This document shows positions 38,446 to 47,151 of a stretch of 64,000 nucleotides of DNA, in pieces; within the stretch, counting starts at the first letter, position 1, and each line of letters starts with the position of its first letter. The stretch spans positions 1,054,001 to 1,118,000 of the forward strand of contig NZ_CP113913.1 in the NCBI RefSeq assembly GCF_029395355.1, read 5' to 3'. Below the pieces are notes generated by a model, which was not told where the DNA came from, did not search any database, and was given only the letters and a program-made list of their open reading frames with translations. The position numbers and the translations under genes were made by a program. The DNA comes from Bifidobacterium sp. ESL0800 (GTDB lineage: Bacteria; Actinomycetota; Actinomycetes; Actinomycetales; Bifidobacteriaceae).

Positions 38446-41082
38446 TTACGAATCATCCACCGCCTTTCCGTGCTTCATGAAGTATTCGATCGAGACGAAC
38501 AAGCCCATTCCGATCGCCAACATCACGGCGACGATACTCAGGATGAGGCCCAAAAGATTGCTCCTGTCACCGGTCATCGGCAAAACCGGAACCGGCTCGG
38601 TGACGGCCAGGTTGTAGGTGACCCATCCGGCCTCGTTGTTCTGAGCCGTTTCGTCCGGATGGTCGTCGGCGGTGATCCTTGCCTCGCCTTGCGTCAAGCC
38701 TTCGGGGATATTGAACGACCAACGGCCGTCGGCGCCGACCGTCACGCTTTCCGTGGTATTGTCGGGCCAAGTGACTGTGACCTTCGCCCCTGTGTCCGCC
38801 GCTACTCCAGTCTTTAGGTGGTGCGCCGTGCCGCTGACCGTGCCCTTGGCTGGCTTGGAATCGACGGCCAGCTGGGTCGAGGTCATGTCGAGAGTGGCGA
38901 AGGCGTCGCCAGAGCGAACCTTAGAGTTGTCCTGGGGATTAGTGACCACCGCGTTGAACACGTAAGTATCGCCCTGCGCCGCCTCGTCCAGGAAGAACGA
39001 GGGATCAATCTCGCAGCTCCAGTTCTGCTCGCCGGCTGCGGTCAACGTCAGGGAACAGTCAGTGACTTCCCTGGCCTCCCCCGTTCTGTCTCCACCAGCT
39101 GAAACGGTGTGGGTGGCGTAGAGCGTGAGGTTCTCGCCCGCCATGGAGGGGGCGGCGGTGCCAGAGATATGCACCTTGCTGCCGGCCGGCAGCTCACCAT
39201 TGCTGGTGCGCTTGGTGTGCGGTACCGTAATTGCGGCCGAATCGATGGTCGACGGCGCGAATTTCAACGTGCGGATGTTGGAGAAGGGCGAAGTCAGGTC
39301 GTATCCGCTGGTCTGCTCGGTCTGCCAAGCATGATAGCGCTGGGAACCATCGACGATGGTGTTGTCGTTGTCGACGATCGACCACTTGCCGCCCGACCCG
39401 ACAATCGCGGTTCCCACCAGTCGCCCTCTGGTATCCGCATTGTCGACGTCGCCCGCATCGATCGGCTTGTTAGTGTCCTCGGCGTATAGCGAGACCTTGT
39501 GCCCCGGCACGCCGGTGCCGGTGATGGTGGGATGTTGCACGACGATGGTGTTCTCGGCAGGGGTGTCGATGACGGGGGCCACAGGCTCGGGCAGCGAGTA
39601 CTTGTCGAACGCGGTGTCGATGGTCCAGCCCTTGTCGACCAGATAGTCGACCTGCGCCTGGTCCATGCCGTCGGTAATGCCCTGTTCGTGGCCGCCCTCA
39701 AGCGGGTTGAAGGCGTCGTGCGGGGTGACGCTCTTGGCGTTGGGAGGCGTGGTGGCCAGGCACTGGCTCATCGAGCCGTCGTTGCTGGTGGTGATGGGCC
39801 AGGTGACCAGCTTGAAGTAGCCGTCGAGGCCCTGGTCGGTCTTGGCTTTCTCGAGATCGTAGGAGCCGTCGATGTTGACCGCCGGACTCACCGAGCCGCC
39901 GGGGCCCTGGCGGGGCACCAGGCTGGCGGCGTTGGGGTTGAGGATGTTGCGGGCGTTGAACGCGGCGTTGGCGGTGGAGCTGCCGGCGAACCACAAGCCG
40001 TCGTGGCCATTGAGCGCGTTCTGCCCGTCGACCCTTTCGGCGTGCGGCGTCAGGTCGTCCACGGGCACCCAGTCCTTGCCGCCCTTGAGACCGAGCCACT
40101 GATAGTAGAACGAGGTGTTCTTCGAACAGGGATCGCTGGCTGGCGCACGGTTGTACCACATGACGAAGAACGAGCGGGCCGGCGCCCAGCCGATGCCAAG
40201 GCCGTTGAGCCCATAATCGGTGACCAGCCCCCAGTTGGCCTGGTTGCCGCTCCACAGCAGGGGTGTGTCGTTCCAGCCGATGAACGACTTCGGACCGTTG
40301 CAACGCAGGCCGTCCTGGTTGTTTCCCGACCCGCAGACGTTGTCGTAGACGTAGGCGGGGTTGCCCGCCAGCACGTTGGTCTGGTAGCCGCTCTCGACGT
40401 CATTGCGCTCGTCGCTGTCGCTGGGCCAATTGCCGGAGGCGTTGGGGATCTGCGCCCACAGGTACTGGTTCATCTTCTCGCCGCCAAGCGCCGAAGTGTC
40501 CACGGAGTTGGGATAGTCGATGTCGCACTCCACTGAGATCAGCAGGTAGTCGTACTGGCCGGAGGCGATCAGGTTGTGGATGGTGAAGAATTCCTCTTGG
40601 TTGTTCGCCCAGTTCAGCGCGCCCACCGTACCGGCCATGTTGCTGCTGGCGATGGTGGGGATGTATCTGACGGCCTTGCGCGAGCCGGTCGAGGAGGCTC
40701 CGTAGCCAAAGCGCAACCGTAGCCCGCCCTTGGAGACGGCGTTGGCTTGCCCGTTCAGGTGGTCGACGCCTTTGTTGGCGGAGGTATTGACCTGGTTGTG
40801 GGCCACACGCAGCACGAAATCGACGCGCATCTCGTCGGCGGCGGTGTCGATGCGCTGGTTGTTGGCCAGCATCTTGAAAAGCTTGGGGGCGTAGGAGATG
40901 GTTTCCTCATCGCCGGATCTGGTCGAGACCTCGTCGGCGTTGGCGATGGCGTTGAGCTGCGAAACGGGCGAATCGGATGATGCAGGCGGCACAATGGCCA
41001 ACGAGGCAAAGGCGAAGCATATGGCGGCCAGCGCACACAGCGCCGAACCCCACCATGTTCTTCGTATCTTGCCTTGTACCAT
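38446..41082 (-). CDS. LPMTG-anchored large pilin/adhesin (tip or ancillary subunit)
   Basis: 878 residues. A basic signal peptide (MVQGKIRRTWWGSALCALAA) is followed by a roughly 450-residue N-terminal region rich in Trp, Asn and Gly, which resembles pilus-tip adhesin modules. Then come at least three Ig-like repeats (around TITGTGVPGHKVSLYAEDT, KVHISGTAAPSMAGENLTLY and KGTVSGTAHHLKTG). The end is VLPMTGD, a hydrophobic span and a short charged tail, so sortase anchors it. GGTGG precedes the ATG at 41082. It lies 137 bp before the major pilin. The ligand is unknown; mucin or host glycans is a guess from related bifidobacterial pili. Confidence 0.82.
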   Translation of the reverse strand: MVQGKIRRTWWGSALCALAAICFAFASLAIVPPASSDSPVSQLNAIANADEVSTRSGDEETISYAPKLFKMLANNQRIDTAADEMRVDFVLRVAHNQVNTSANKGVDHLNGQANAVSKGGLRLRFGYGASSTGSRKAVRYIPTIASSNMAGTVGALNWANNQEEFFTIHNLIASGQYDYLLISVECDIDYPNSVDTSALGGEKMNQYLWAQIPNASGNWPSDSDERNDVESGYQTNVLAGNPAYVYDNVCGSGNNQDGLRCNGPKSFIGWNDTPLLWSGNQANWGLVTDYGLNGLGIGWAPARSFFVMWYNRAPASDPCSKNTSFYYQWLGLKGGKDWVPVDDLTPHAERVDGQNALNGHDGLWFAGSSTANAAFNARNILNPNAASLVPRQGPGGSVSPAVNIDGSYDLEKAKTDQGLDGYFKLVTWPITTSNDGSMSQCLATTPPNAKSVTPHDAFNPLEGGHEQGITDGMDQAQVDYLVDKGWTIDTAFDKYSLPEPVAPVIDTPAENTIVVQHPTITGTGVPGHKVSLYAEDTNKPIDAGDVDNADTRGRLVGTAIVGSGGKWSIVDNDNTIVDGSQRYHAWQTEQTSGYDLTSPFSNIRTLKFAPSTIDSAAITVPHTKRTSNGELPAGSKVHISGTAAPSMAGENLTLYATHTVSAGGDRTGEAREVTDCSLTLTAAGEQNWSCEIDPSFFLDEAAQGDTYVFNAVVTNPQDNSKVRSGDAFATLDMTSTQLAVDSKPAKGTVSGTAHHLKTGVAADTGAKVTVTWPDNTTESVTVGADGRWSFNIPEGLTQGEARITADDHPDETAQNNEAGWVTYNLAVTEPVPVLPMTGDRSNLLGLILSIVAVMLAIGMGLFVSIEYFMKHGKAVDDS

Positions 41083-41286
41083 ATAGCCACCTTGAAATCG
41101 AGATATTCACGCGCAACCATCGCACTTGAATTACATCTCTCATATTAGTGCGGCAATACATCGATAATCCAATTCGAATTACTAATTAACGCGAAACGAA
41201 CAGTTATTTTCGCTTGACGGGAACCGGTGTACCAACACTGCGTCATGCCTGTCGAGTTACTCTCCCTAAGGTTCAGCTACCCTCGA

Positions 41287-42396
41287 TCAATCACGCTTTG
41301 CGTGACGAACCGGCCAATGACGACGATGCCTGATCAGAATAAAAATTATTCCGACAGCGATAATTGACAACGCCGTGATCGTACCCCACAACAAGCCGTC
41401 GCCCACGGAATCCTCCGGGTAGGGAATGTCTTTGGGAATCGGACGACGCTCCGCCGTCAGCACCAGGCGGTGCGTGTTGACCCCGTAAGGTGTGCAGGTC
41501 ATCAGCGTCACCAGATCCTTGCCTTGCCGCACCTTGTAAAGGTGGACATCGTCCGGCGAGACGACATGGATGGCCGTGACCCGATAGCCCATGGTACGGC
41601 CCAAGGTATCGATGTAGATGACATCGCCCTGCCGAAGCTGGTCCAGCCGGGTGAACAACGTTTCGTAAGGCCGGCCACGATGCCCGGTCAGCACGGTGTT
41701 GGTGGATTTCCCGCCGACCGGCAGACTGGTGCCGTAAAGATGGCCCACGCCCTTGTCGAGCACCTCATCGGAAGTGCCATGGTAGATCGGCAGTTTCAGC
41801 GAGATCTTGGGAATGTGGATGACCCCCATCACCCCGCCGCCATCGTTCAGCAGCTCCTGATAGGTCTTGTCCTTCTGCGAAGTCGTCAACGCCTTCTTGC
41901 CTCCCTTGGAGTTCTTGACGGCGGAGGCGAACGGGTCACTGAACTCCCCCAACGAACGCTGTCCGCTCGAGGCTATGGATGCGTTATACCGTTGTGCGGC
42001 CCTGTATTCCTCTACCACTTTGCCTTGCGGCCATTTACGGACGCGGTTCATGGCAGCGACGGCCTCGGCCTCCTGCCGGCGGGCGTTGACATACTGATTG
42101 GCCGGCAGCCAGAGGGCCAAGGCGACGGCAGCGATCACTAGAAACGCCGCCAACGCCTTCATCGCGTTGATGATCCTGCGCTTGCGACGGACGAGGTCAG
42201 CGTGCTCCAGTCCCTTTTGTACGACTTCGCCGAACGACCGCGCGACGCCCTCGTCGCGGGCGCCATCGGTTCGCGCACTCTTGCCGGGCCGCGCCGAAGC
42301 AGGTTCCGCTCCCGCCATCCGCACGTTTCCGCGCTGCTGCGCTTGCGGCACGGTCTGGCTGCCTTGCCCGCGCTTGTGCGCCCCATCAGTATTCAT
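41287..42396 (-). CDS. class C sortase (pilus polymerase)
   Basis: Membrane transpeptidase that joins pilin subunits through LPxTG threonines. The 369-residue protein has a long cytosolic N-terminus (about 75 residues), a helix near 80-102, and the catalytic domain with His in VLTGHRG, Cys in VTLMTCTPYG and Arg in HRLVLTAERR. A C-terminal membrane helix (ITALSIIAVGIIFILI) marks class C. The lid segment expected before the active site is in the region ASSGQRSLGEFSDPFASA. It is the first gene on this strand, ahead of both pilins; many bifidobacterial pilus loci place the sortase last. The ribosome site is weak. Confidence 0.9.
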   Translation of the reverse strand: MNTDGAHKRGQGSQTVPQAQQRGNVRMAGAEPASARPGKSARTDGARDEGVARSFGEVVQKGLEHADLVRRKRRIINAMKALAAFLVIAAVALALWLPANQYVNARRQEAEAVAAMNRVRKWPQGKVVEEYRAAQRYNASIASSGQRSLGEFSDPFASAVKNSKGGKKALTTSQKDKTYQELLNDGGGVMGVIHIPKISLKLPIYHGTSDEVLDKGVGHLYGTSLPVGGKSTNTVLTGHRGRPYETLFTRLDQLRQGDVIYIDTLGRTMGYRVTAIHVVSPDDVHLYKVRQGKDLVTLMTCTPYGVNTHRLVLTAERRPIPKDIPYPEDSVGDGLLWGTITALSIIAVGIIFILIRHRRHWPVRHAKRD

Positions 42397-42459
42397 AGTT
42401 CTTACGCTACACGTCTCAATACGGACAAGTCGACCTGCATTGCACTATATACGCGAAAA

Positions 42460-42483
42460 GCCCCCGCGATTGCGGAGGCTTGA
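42460..42483 (-). terminator. Terminator of the infC-rpmI-rplT operon
   Basis: AAGCCTCCGC-aatc-GCGGGGGCTT on the minus strand, followed by TTCGCG; a short, very GC-rich stem 29 bp after the rplT stop. Confidence 0.8.
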
Positions 42484-42512
42484 CATATCGATGTCTGAAT
42501 ATTCTATCGTAT

Positions 42513-42896
42513 TCAGGCGGCGACGGGAGCGTTCACATCCTTGGGCAGAGCGGCCTTCGCCTGATCGACGATGGTCTTGAACGTGTCGGCGTCGGAGACG
42601 GCCAGCTCGGCCAAAGCGCGGCGGTCGAGTTCGATGCCCGCGAGCTTCAGGCCCTGCATGAAGCGGTTGTAGGTGATGCCCTGAGCGCGGACGGCGGCGT
42701 TGATACGCTGGATCCACAGCTTGCGGAAGTCACCCTTGCGCGCCTTGCGGTCGCGGAAGTTATAGTTAAATGAATGGAGCAGCTGCTCTTTCGCACGACG
42801 ATACGAACGGGAGCGCTGGCCGCGGTAGCCCGAAGCCCTCTTTAAGACGACGCGACGCTTCTTGTGAGCGTTCACTGCGCGCTTGACACGTGCCAT
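42513..42896 (-). CDS. rplT: 50S ribosomal protein L20
   Basis: 127-residue rRNA-binding protein needed early in 50S assembly. It begins [19 protein letters not shown] and has [21 protein letters not shown] and [21 protein letters not shown], the standard L20 pattern. AGAGGAAAC lies before the ATG. It is the third gene of infC-rpmI-rplT, ending in a strong terminator. In other bacteria L20 represses this operon; no L20-leader structure could be confirmed by eye. Confidence 0.98.
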   Translation of the reverse strand: MARVKRAVNAHKKRRVVLKRASGYRGQRSRSYRRAKEQLLHSFNYNFRDRKARKGDFRKLWIQRINAAVRAQGITYNRFMQGLKLAGIELDRRALAELAVSDADTFKTIVDQAKAALPKDVNAPVAA

Positions 42897-42950
42897 ATTG
42901 TTTCCTCTAGCTTTCTATTAAACCTGTTAAAACCGATAACCCAAGCCGAT

Positions 42951-43145
42951 TCAGCGGCCGAGCAGCTTTCGCATGTTCTTGCTCTGAGCCGTGGCCAGCA
43001 CCTGGTCGCGGGAGAGGTTGCGGCGCTTGCGCGCGGACTTGTGCTCAAGGTTGTGGCGCATCGAGGTGCCAGCCTGCATGAGCTTGCCCGTACCGGTGAC
43101 GCGGACGCGCTTTTTCGCGGCGGAATTGGTTTTCATCTTCGGCAT
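42951..43145 (-). CDS. rpmI: 50S ribosomal protein L35
   Basis: 64 residues: [20 protein letters not shown] at the start and KNMRKLLGR at the end, typical L35. The true start is the ATG at 43145, just after GGAGGG; the frame is open further upstream without a ribosome site. It lies 54 bp before rplT and 90 bp after infC. Confidence 0.97.
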   Translation of the reverse strand: MPKMKTNSAAKKRVRVTGTGKLMQAGTSMRHNLEHKSARKRRNLSRDQVLATAQSKNMRKLLGR

Positions 43146-43235
43146 TGCTGCCCTCCTATTTTCTTCGGATATCGAATTCGTTCTTCGATGCCCTGTACCT
43201 GCCGACGTTTCCATCGGCTCGTACAAAAATTGTTG

Positions 43236-44105
43236 TTACTTCTTGGCCTTTGGTGCCGGCTTGGCCGGTTTGGCGGACTTGGCTGCAGCAGCGGACTTCG
43301 GCTTTGCGGCCCTTGTGCCACTCGCGGCCGTATCGGTGTCCTTTGCAGGCTTGGCCGACGTGGCAGAAGCTTCGCCCTTGCTTGTCTTCGGTGCTGCCTT
43401 GGCTGCCGGATTCGCAGCAGCCCTATCCGGAGCGGATGAACCTGCTGCCTTGGCCTCGTTGACCGCGGCTTTCGCGGCGCCGGCCTCCTGAGCTTTTTCC
43501 TTCTCTTTGGCGGCAAGACGAGCCCTCTGACGAGCCTGGCGGTCGGCGCGGGTGTCTGCGCCACGACGGCGCTGCTCGGACTGGGCATGCACCTTCTTGC
43601 CCTTGGGAGCCAGCGTCATGAAGATGTTGCGCCCCTCGTGCTTCGGGTAGAACTCGATGGTGCCGTATTCGGAGACCTCATCGGCGAGACGCTGCAAAAG
43701 CTCCACGCCGCCGATCGGACGGGACTGCTCGCGTCCGCGCAGCATGATGGTGACCTTGACCTTGTCGCCGCCAGAAAGGAAGCGGATGACATGGCCCTTC
43801 TTGGTCTCGAAGTCATGTTCGTCGATCTTCAAGCGGAAACGAATTTCCTTGATTTCGGCCGCACTCTGGTTGCGGCGGGCTTCGCGCTGCTTGATCTTCT
43901 CGTTGTATTTGTACTTGCCGTAATCGATGAGCTTGGCCACCGGAGGATCCGCATTCGGCGCCACCTCAACCAAATCGAGATTCGCTTCCTTGGCCAGATT
44001 CAATGCCACCGAGGTCGCGATGACCCCGACCTGCTCGCTGTTCGGGCCGATCAGGCGTACCTTGGAAACGCGTATCTCGTCGTTAATGCGTGGTTCTGCG
44101 CTGAT
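43236..44105 (-). CDS. infC: translation initiation factor IF-3 with long Ala/Lys tail
   Basis: Binds the 30S subunit, checks the start codon and prevents premature joining of 50S. The IF-3 core covers [20 protein letters not shown] through [15 protein letters not shown], about 180 residues. A tail of about 110 residues follows, made mostly of Ala, Lys, Pro and Ser. The start is unusual: no ATG or GTG suits it. GGAG (44115-44112) lies six bases before an ATC at 44105 that begins the family-typical [12 protein letters not shown] at 44117 is in frame, but the AAGGA before it has no spacing. An AUC start would match the rare start codons used by infC elsewhere for self-control. Confidence 0.9.
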   Translation of the reverse strand: MSAEPRINDEIRVSKVRLIGPNSEQVGVIATSVALNLAKEANLDLVEVAPNADPPVAKLIDYGKYKYNEKIKQREARRNQSAAEIKEIRFRLKIDEHDFETKKGHVIRFLSGGDKVKVTIMLRGREQSRPIGGVELLQRLADEVSEYGTIEFYPKHEGRNIFMTLAPKGKKVHAQSEQRRRGADTRADRQARQRARLAAKEKEKAQEAGAAKAAVNEAKAAGSSAPDRAAANPAAKAAPKTSKGEASATSAKPAKDTDTAASGTRAAKPKSAAAAKSAKPAKPAPKAKK

Positions 44106-44389
44106 GATGAACTCCAATCCTTGCTGCTGCTGGACACGTCATCATCCGGAAACCTCACGATGCCGAATAGCCGACATCAATCGCAGCGAAAATTCAAAAC
44201 ACAGCCGTCAAAATAAATCGACGCAGCGGAAACAACGGTTATCCCGTTTCCCGATTCCTTGCAAACACAAGCAATGCCTTGAACCCGAAGCTACGAAAAG
44301 CTTCCAGGTGGGGCGCACCCACTTTCTTGATTTCTCAAGCCAAAAACTCAGTATACCATCCGTCGCGACAATGCCGCAAGCCGAGTGCG

Positions 44390-44908
44390 TCACGCCGAAG
44401 TGTCGAAATTGGCGTACTCCAGCTCGCTCATCGCGCCGCCATCCTCAGTCTGCACCTGGCCGGTGGGGTGAAACCCGATATGGCGGTAGAAGCCCTGCGC
44501 CTTTGTGTTGGATTCCAACACCCACAGCACCACACGCTTGGTGGGCAACGCGTCGAAAACCGCCTGCGCCAGTTTGCGGCCGATACCCATGCCTTGGCAA
44601 CGGTTGAGCACATAGATTGCGCCCAATTCCGCGCAATCGGGATAACTGCTGGGCTCACGGGCGGGATTGGCGAGTTCGGCGTAGCCCACCACCTCATCGT
44701 CCACCAGCGCCACGAACACATTCGCCGGGTCGTGGCGTTTCGTGACTTCAAGCGCGAATTCCGGCGTAATCTTGTCGACCAGCCACTGCGGCAGCTTGCC
44801 CTGATAGGTCTCGTGCCAGGTCTGTGAGTGCACCTTCGCCTTGGCCTCAAAATCGGCCGGCGTGATGTGACGCACGACGATCGTGCTCTCATCTGTAACT
44901 GTCTCCAT
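44390..44908 (-). CDS. GNAT family N-acetyltransferase
   Basis: Acetyl-CoA-dependent transferase of about 172 residues. The acetyl-CoA binding turn is RCQGMGIGRKLAQAVFD near residue 115, preceded by LGAIYVLN and followed by VVLWVLESNTKAQGFYRHIGF. The N-terminal IVVRHITPADFEAKAKVHSQ is common in RimI-like members. The substrate is not known. The start chosen is ATG at 44908 behind AAAGGGGG; a reading to 44950 lacks a ribosome site. It stands alone, downstream of the VOC gene on the same strand. Confidence 0.88.
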   Translation of the reverse strand: METVTDESTIVVRHITPADFEAKAKVHSQTWHETYQGKLPQWLVDKITPEFALEVTKRHDPANVFVALVDDEVVGYAELANPAREPSSYPDCAELGAIYVLNRCQGMGIGRKLAQAVFDALPTKRVVLWVLESNTKAQGFYRHIGFHPTGQVQTEDGGAMSELEYANFDTSA

Positions 44909-45006
44909 TGTTTCCCCCTTTGGAAACCGCATCCTGTCAAATCGACGCATCAGGCCGATGAAGGTGGAATGCCCGCCTCACCACCATCGTGAAGCGGGCT
45001 TCGGGC

Positions 45007-45375
45007 CTACTTGTTGATCACGGCTTCGATATTGTTGCCGTCGGGATCGTGGACGAATGCGGCATAATAGTTCGGGCCGTAGTTCGGACGCGGGCCGGGC
45101 GCGCCGTTATCGCTGCCGCCTGCCTTGAGTCCGGCCTCATAAAACGCCTTCACCGCTTCTTCATTTTCCGCCGAAAACGCGAGGTGGATCGGCGAGGGAG
45201 TCGTGCCCTCCTTGGCAGCCTCGATCCAGACGCTGTCGCCGTCCTTGGCATCCGCGAACATCACGGCTCCGGGGAATTCCGCGCCTTGCACATACCCAAG
45301 AGGTGCCAACGCGGCCTGGTAGAAGGCCTTTTCGGCATCGAAATTGAGCGTATATACACCGATATGGTTGATCAT
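45007..45375 (-). CDS. VOC (glyoxalase/bleomycin resistance) family protein
   Basis: 122-residue vicinal-oxygen-chelate protein, made of two beta-alpha-beta-beta-beta modules. MINHIGVYTLNFDAEKAFYQ opens the first module and IHLAFSAENEEAVKAFYEAG the second. The end, AAFVHDPDGNNIEAVINK, carries the usual metal-binding Glu. His4, His at IHLAF and that Glu are the likely metal ligands. The small-molecule substrate is unknown. AAAGGAAAG precedes the ATG. It is divergent from the thiamine pyrophosphokinase gene. Confidence 0.85.
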   Translation of the reverse strand: MINHIGVYTLNFDAEKAFYQAALAPLGYVQGAEFPGAVMFADAKDGDSVWIEAAKEGTTPSPIHLAFSAENEEAVKAFYEAGLKAGGSDNGAPGPRPNYGPNYYAAFVHDPDGNNIEAVINK

Positions 45376-45399
45376 GATTGCTTTCCTTTATGTTTGGCG

Positions 45400-45432
45400 G
45401 ACTCACATTTTCAAGGGCCTCAAAAATGCGAA
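45400..45432. repeat. CACATTTTT hairpin repeat, copy 2
   Basis: Starts GACTCACATTTTCAAGGGCC and ends TCAAAAATGCGAAC. It matches the minus-strand reading of copy 1 at 15227 and lies 25 bp upstream of the VOC start codon. Confidence 0.6.
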
Positions 45433-45512
45433 CCAAAAACGAACATTGCTCATAGCATAATAGCATCATTGCAACGATTTCGTGACATGTTCAAAATGCC
45501 GAATACTCATTT

Positions 45513-45549
45513 GGCGCACATTTTTTTGACGCTCTAAAAAATGTGCGTC
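45513..45549. repeat. CACATTTTT hairpin repeat, copy 3
   Basis: GGCGCACATTTTTTTGACG pairs with CTAAAAAATGTGCGTC, the best stem of the three copies. It ends 22 bp before the thiN start, so it lies in the promoter or leader. Confidence 0.65.
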
Positions 45550-45571
45550 CCTACACATGTACAGTTCATAT

Positions 45572-46441
45572 ATGACCCTTTCTCATTTATGTATCGTCTT
45601 CGCCGCCGGAACCTACTACGGCAACGAACCGTCCGCAGACGAACTTCCGGAGAACGCCTTTGTCATCGCGGCGGACGGTGGGCTGGACCACGTAGACAAA
45701 GCGGGAATCCGCCCCGACCTGGTGATCGGTGATTTCGATTCCGCCAACGCCAAGGTTCCGCAAGGCGTTGAGACCATCGCGCTGCCGCCGGAACACGACG
45801 ATCCGGACATGCTTTCGGCGCTCAAAGCCGGCTGGGCGAGAGGATTTAGAGACTTCCGCATTTACGGCGGTTTGGGAGGCCGTCTCGACCACACCATCGC
45901 CAATATCCAGATGCTCGCACTGCTCGCCCACAACGGCGGCATCGGACTGCTATACGGCGAACACAGCGTAGTCACCGCCATCTGCAACGGGTCGGTCCAC
46001 TTCCCCGCCGCTGTCTTACGCACAGGAACCCACGACCGGGCGGGTATCCAAACCCATCGCGACACGCGGGACACCCCGCAGCCTGGAAACAACAGCGACG
46101 GTGGAACATACGCCAATCACTGCGACAGTACCGGTGCCGATACCGATACCGCCGACCGCATGGTTTCGGTCTTTTCCCATGCCGACATCTCACGCGGGGT
46201 CACTGAAACCGGACTCAAATACGAACTGAAGAACGGCGCGATGCACAGCGACACCGTGCTCGGGGTGAGCAACGAACTGCTCGACGGTCGCCCGGCCTCG
46301 ATCAGCGTTTCCGACGGCACGCTGATCGTCACCTTCCCGCGAAAAGTCGCACTGCCGACGTTCACGACCAACGTCAAGGCCGCGCAGACCTTGGGACCGC
46401 TGGCCTCGCAGGTCTCGGCCCTGCTCAACACGTCACGCTGA
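45572..46441 (+). CDS. thiN: thiamine pyrophosphokinase
   Basis: Makes thiamine diphosphate, the cofactor of phosphoketolase in the bifid shunt, from thiamine and ATP. The 289-residue protein carries IAADGGLDHVDKAGIRPDLV and IGDFDS at the N-terminus, LPPEHDDPDML for metal and nucleotide binding, and GGLGGRLDHTIANIQML. The C-terminal beta-sandwich holds MKYEL-like LKYELKNG and GVSNEL. About 40 polar residues (near 150-195, Thr/Asp/Gly-rich) are inserted between the two domains. The start is ATG at 45572, or an ATG five codons earlier. No TPP riboswitch is visible upstream. Confidence 0.88.
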   Translation: MTLSHLCIVFAAGTYYGNEPSADELPENAFVIAADGGLDHVDKAGIRPDLVIGDFDSANAKVPQGVETIALPPEHDDPDMLSALKAGWARGFRDFRIYGGLGGRLDHTIANIQMLALLAHNGGIGLLYGEHSVVTAICNGSVHFPAAVLRTGTHDRAGIQTHRDTRDTPQPGNNSDGGTYANHCDSTGADTDTADRMVSVFSHADISRGVTETGLKYELKNGAMHSDTVLGVSNELLDGRPASISVSDGTLIVTFPRKVALPTFTTNVKAAQTLGPLASQVSALLNTSR

Positions 46442-46651
46442 AAGCGAATCGATAACAGCATTTGCATCACTTCATCTTGCATGATTCCAACCGGATTCCC
46501 ATGATACGTATCCGAAACCCCGGGTGCCGTTTGCACGCTGATCGAGCGTGAGCCATTGAACACTATCTGACCGCGCTACCGGCATTTCCCGCTTTCATGC
46601 CACCTCGCAAAAACCTAGAATCGAATCAATAATGCACTGAAAGGACCCACC

Positions 46652-47080
46652 ATGACCGATACAACAACCTCAACCACGAAACCCGACCCGGCGCAACACG
46701 ACGGCAAAGTGCTTTTCGTGTGCTACAACCACTGCACCACCTGCGCCCGCGCCCGCAAATGGCTCGGCGAGAAGGGCATCGATTTCAGCGAACGCAACAT
46801 CAAAACCGACAATCCCACCGCCGCCGAACTCAAGCGCTGGTGGAAGGCGAGCGGCCTGCCGCTCAAACGCTTCTTCAACACCTCGGGCATGCCTTATCGC
46901 GAAATGAAACTCAAGAGCAAACTGCCCGAAATGAGCGAAGACGAGCAGCTGAAACTCCTTGCAACCAATGGCATGCTGGTCAAGCGGCCGATAATTGTGA
47001 GCGCTAACAAAGTTTTGGTCGGTTTCGACCCGGAAACGTGGGAAAACACCTTTTTTAGTAGAGCAGACAAGTTAAAGTAA
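46652..47080 (+). CDS. ArsC/Spx family thioredoxin-like protein
   Basis: 142 residues with a thioredoxin-like ArsC fold. The active site is CTTC (Cys28, Cys31) in VCYNHCTTCARARKWL, then FNTSGMPYREMKL and RPIIVSANKVLVGF. Spx-type proteins interact with RNA polymerase under disulfide stress; ArsC-type members reduce arsenate. The CxxC and lack of arsenic genes nearby favour an Spx/MgsR/YffB-like redox protein over an arsenate reductase, but this is open. GAAAGGA precedes the ATG. The 3' end of the gene contains the operator-like palindrome that lies upstream of gap. Confidence 0.85.
   Translation: MTDTTTSTTKPDPAQHDGKVLFVCYNHCTTCARARKWLGEKGIDFSERNIKTDNPTAAELKRWWKASGLPLKRFFNTSGMPYREMKLKSKLPEMSEDEQLKLLATNGMLVKRPIIVSANKVLVGFDPETWENTFFSRADKLK
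46995..47010. promoter_or_regulatory. LacI-family operator-like palindrome upstream of gap
   Basis: TTGTGAGCGCTAACAA is a 16-bp palindrome with one mismatched pair, centred on AGCGCT as in LacI-family sites. It lies inside the ArsC/Spx-like gene, about 140 bp before the gap start codon. In bifidobacteria the LacI-family regulator AraQ controls central carbon genes, so it is a candidate binder. Confidence 0.5.
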
Positions 47081-47100
47081 CAAGTGTTGGTAAATATACA
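47072..47100 (+). promoter_or_regulatory. Candidate gap promoter
   Basis: TTAAAG (47072-47077) and TATACA (47095-47100) with a 17-bp spacer, about 50 bp before the gap start. Each hexamer is imperfect. Confidence 0.3.
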
Positions 47101-47151
47101 GTGAAGGGCACGAGCCCGTGTTCCCGAACTGTTTCCTTTAGGGAGAATTAC

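Noticed and set aside
36446..38617. 723-codon open frame opposite the major pilin
   Set aside because: Shadow frame caused by third-position GC bias; Gly/Val/Arg-rich with no domain.
45376..45571. TPP riboswitch upstream of thiN
   Set aside because: No CTGAGA box or second conserved TPP element; the region holds the two hairpin repeats instead.
46995..47010. Vector-derived E. coli lac operator
   Set aside because: Similar in part only, lies inside an intact native gene, and no vector sequence is nearby.
46652..47080. Arsenate resistance gene
   Set aside because: Fold fits, but the CTTC motif and absence of other ars genes favour an Spx/MgsR-like redox protein.
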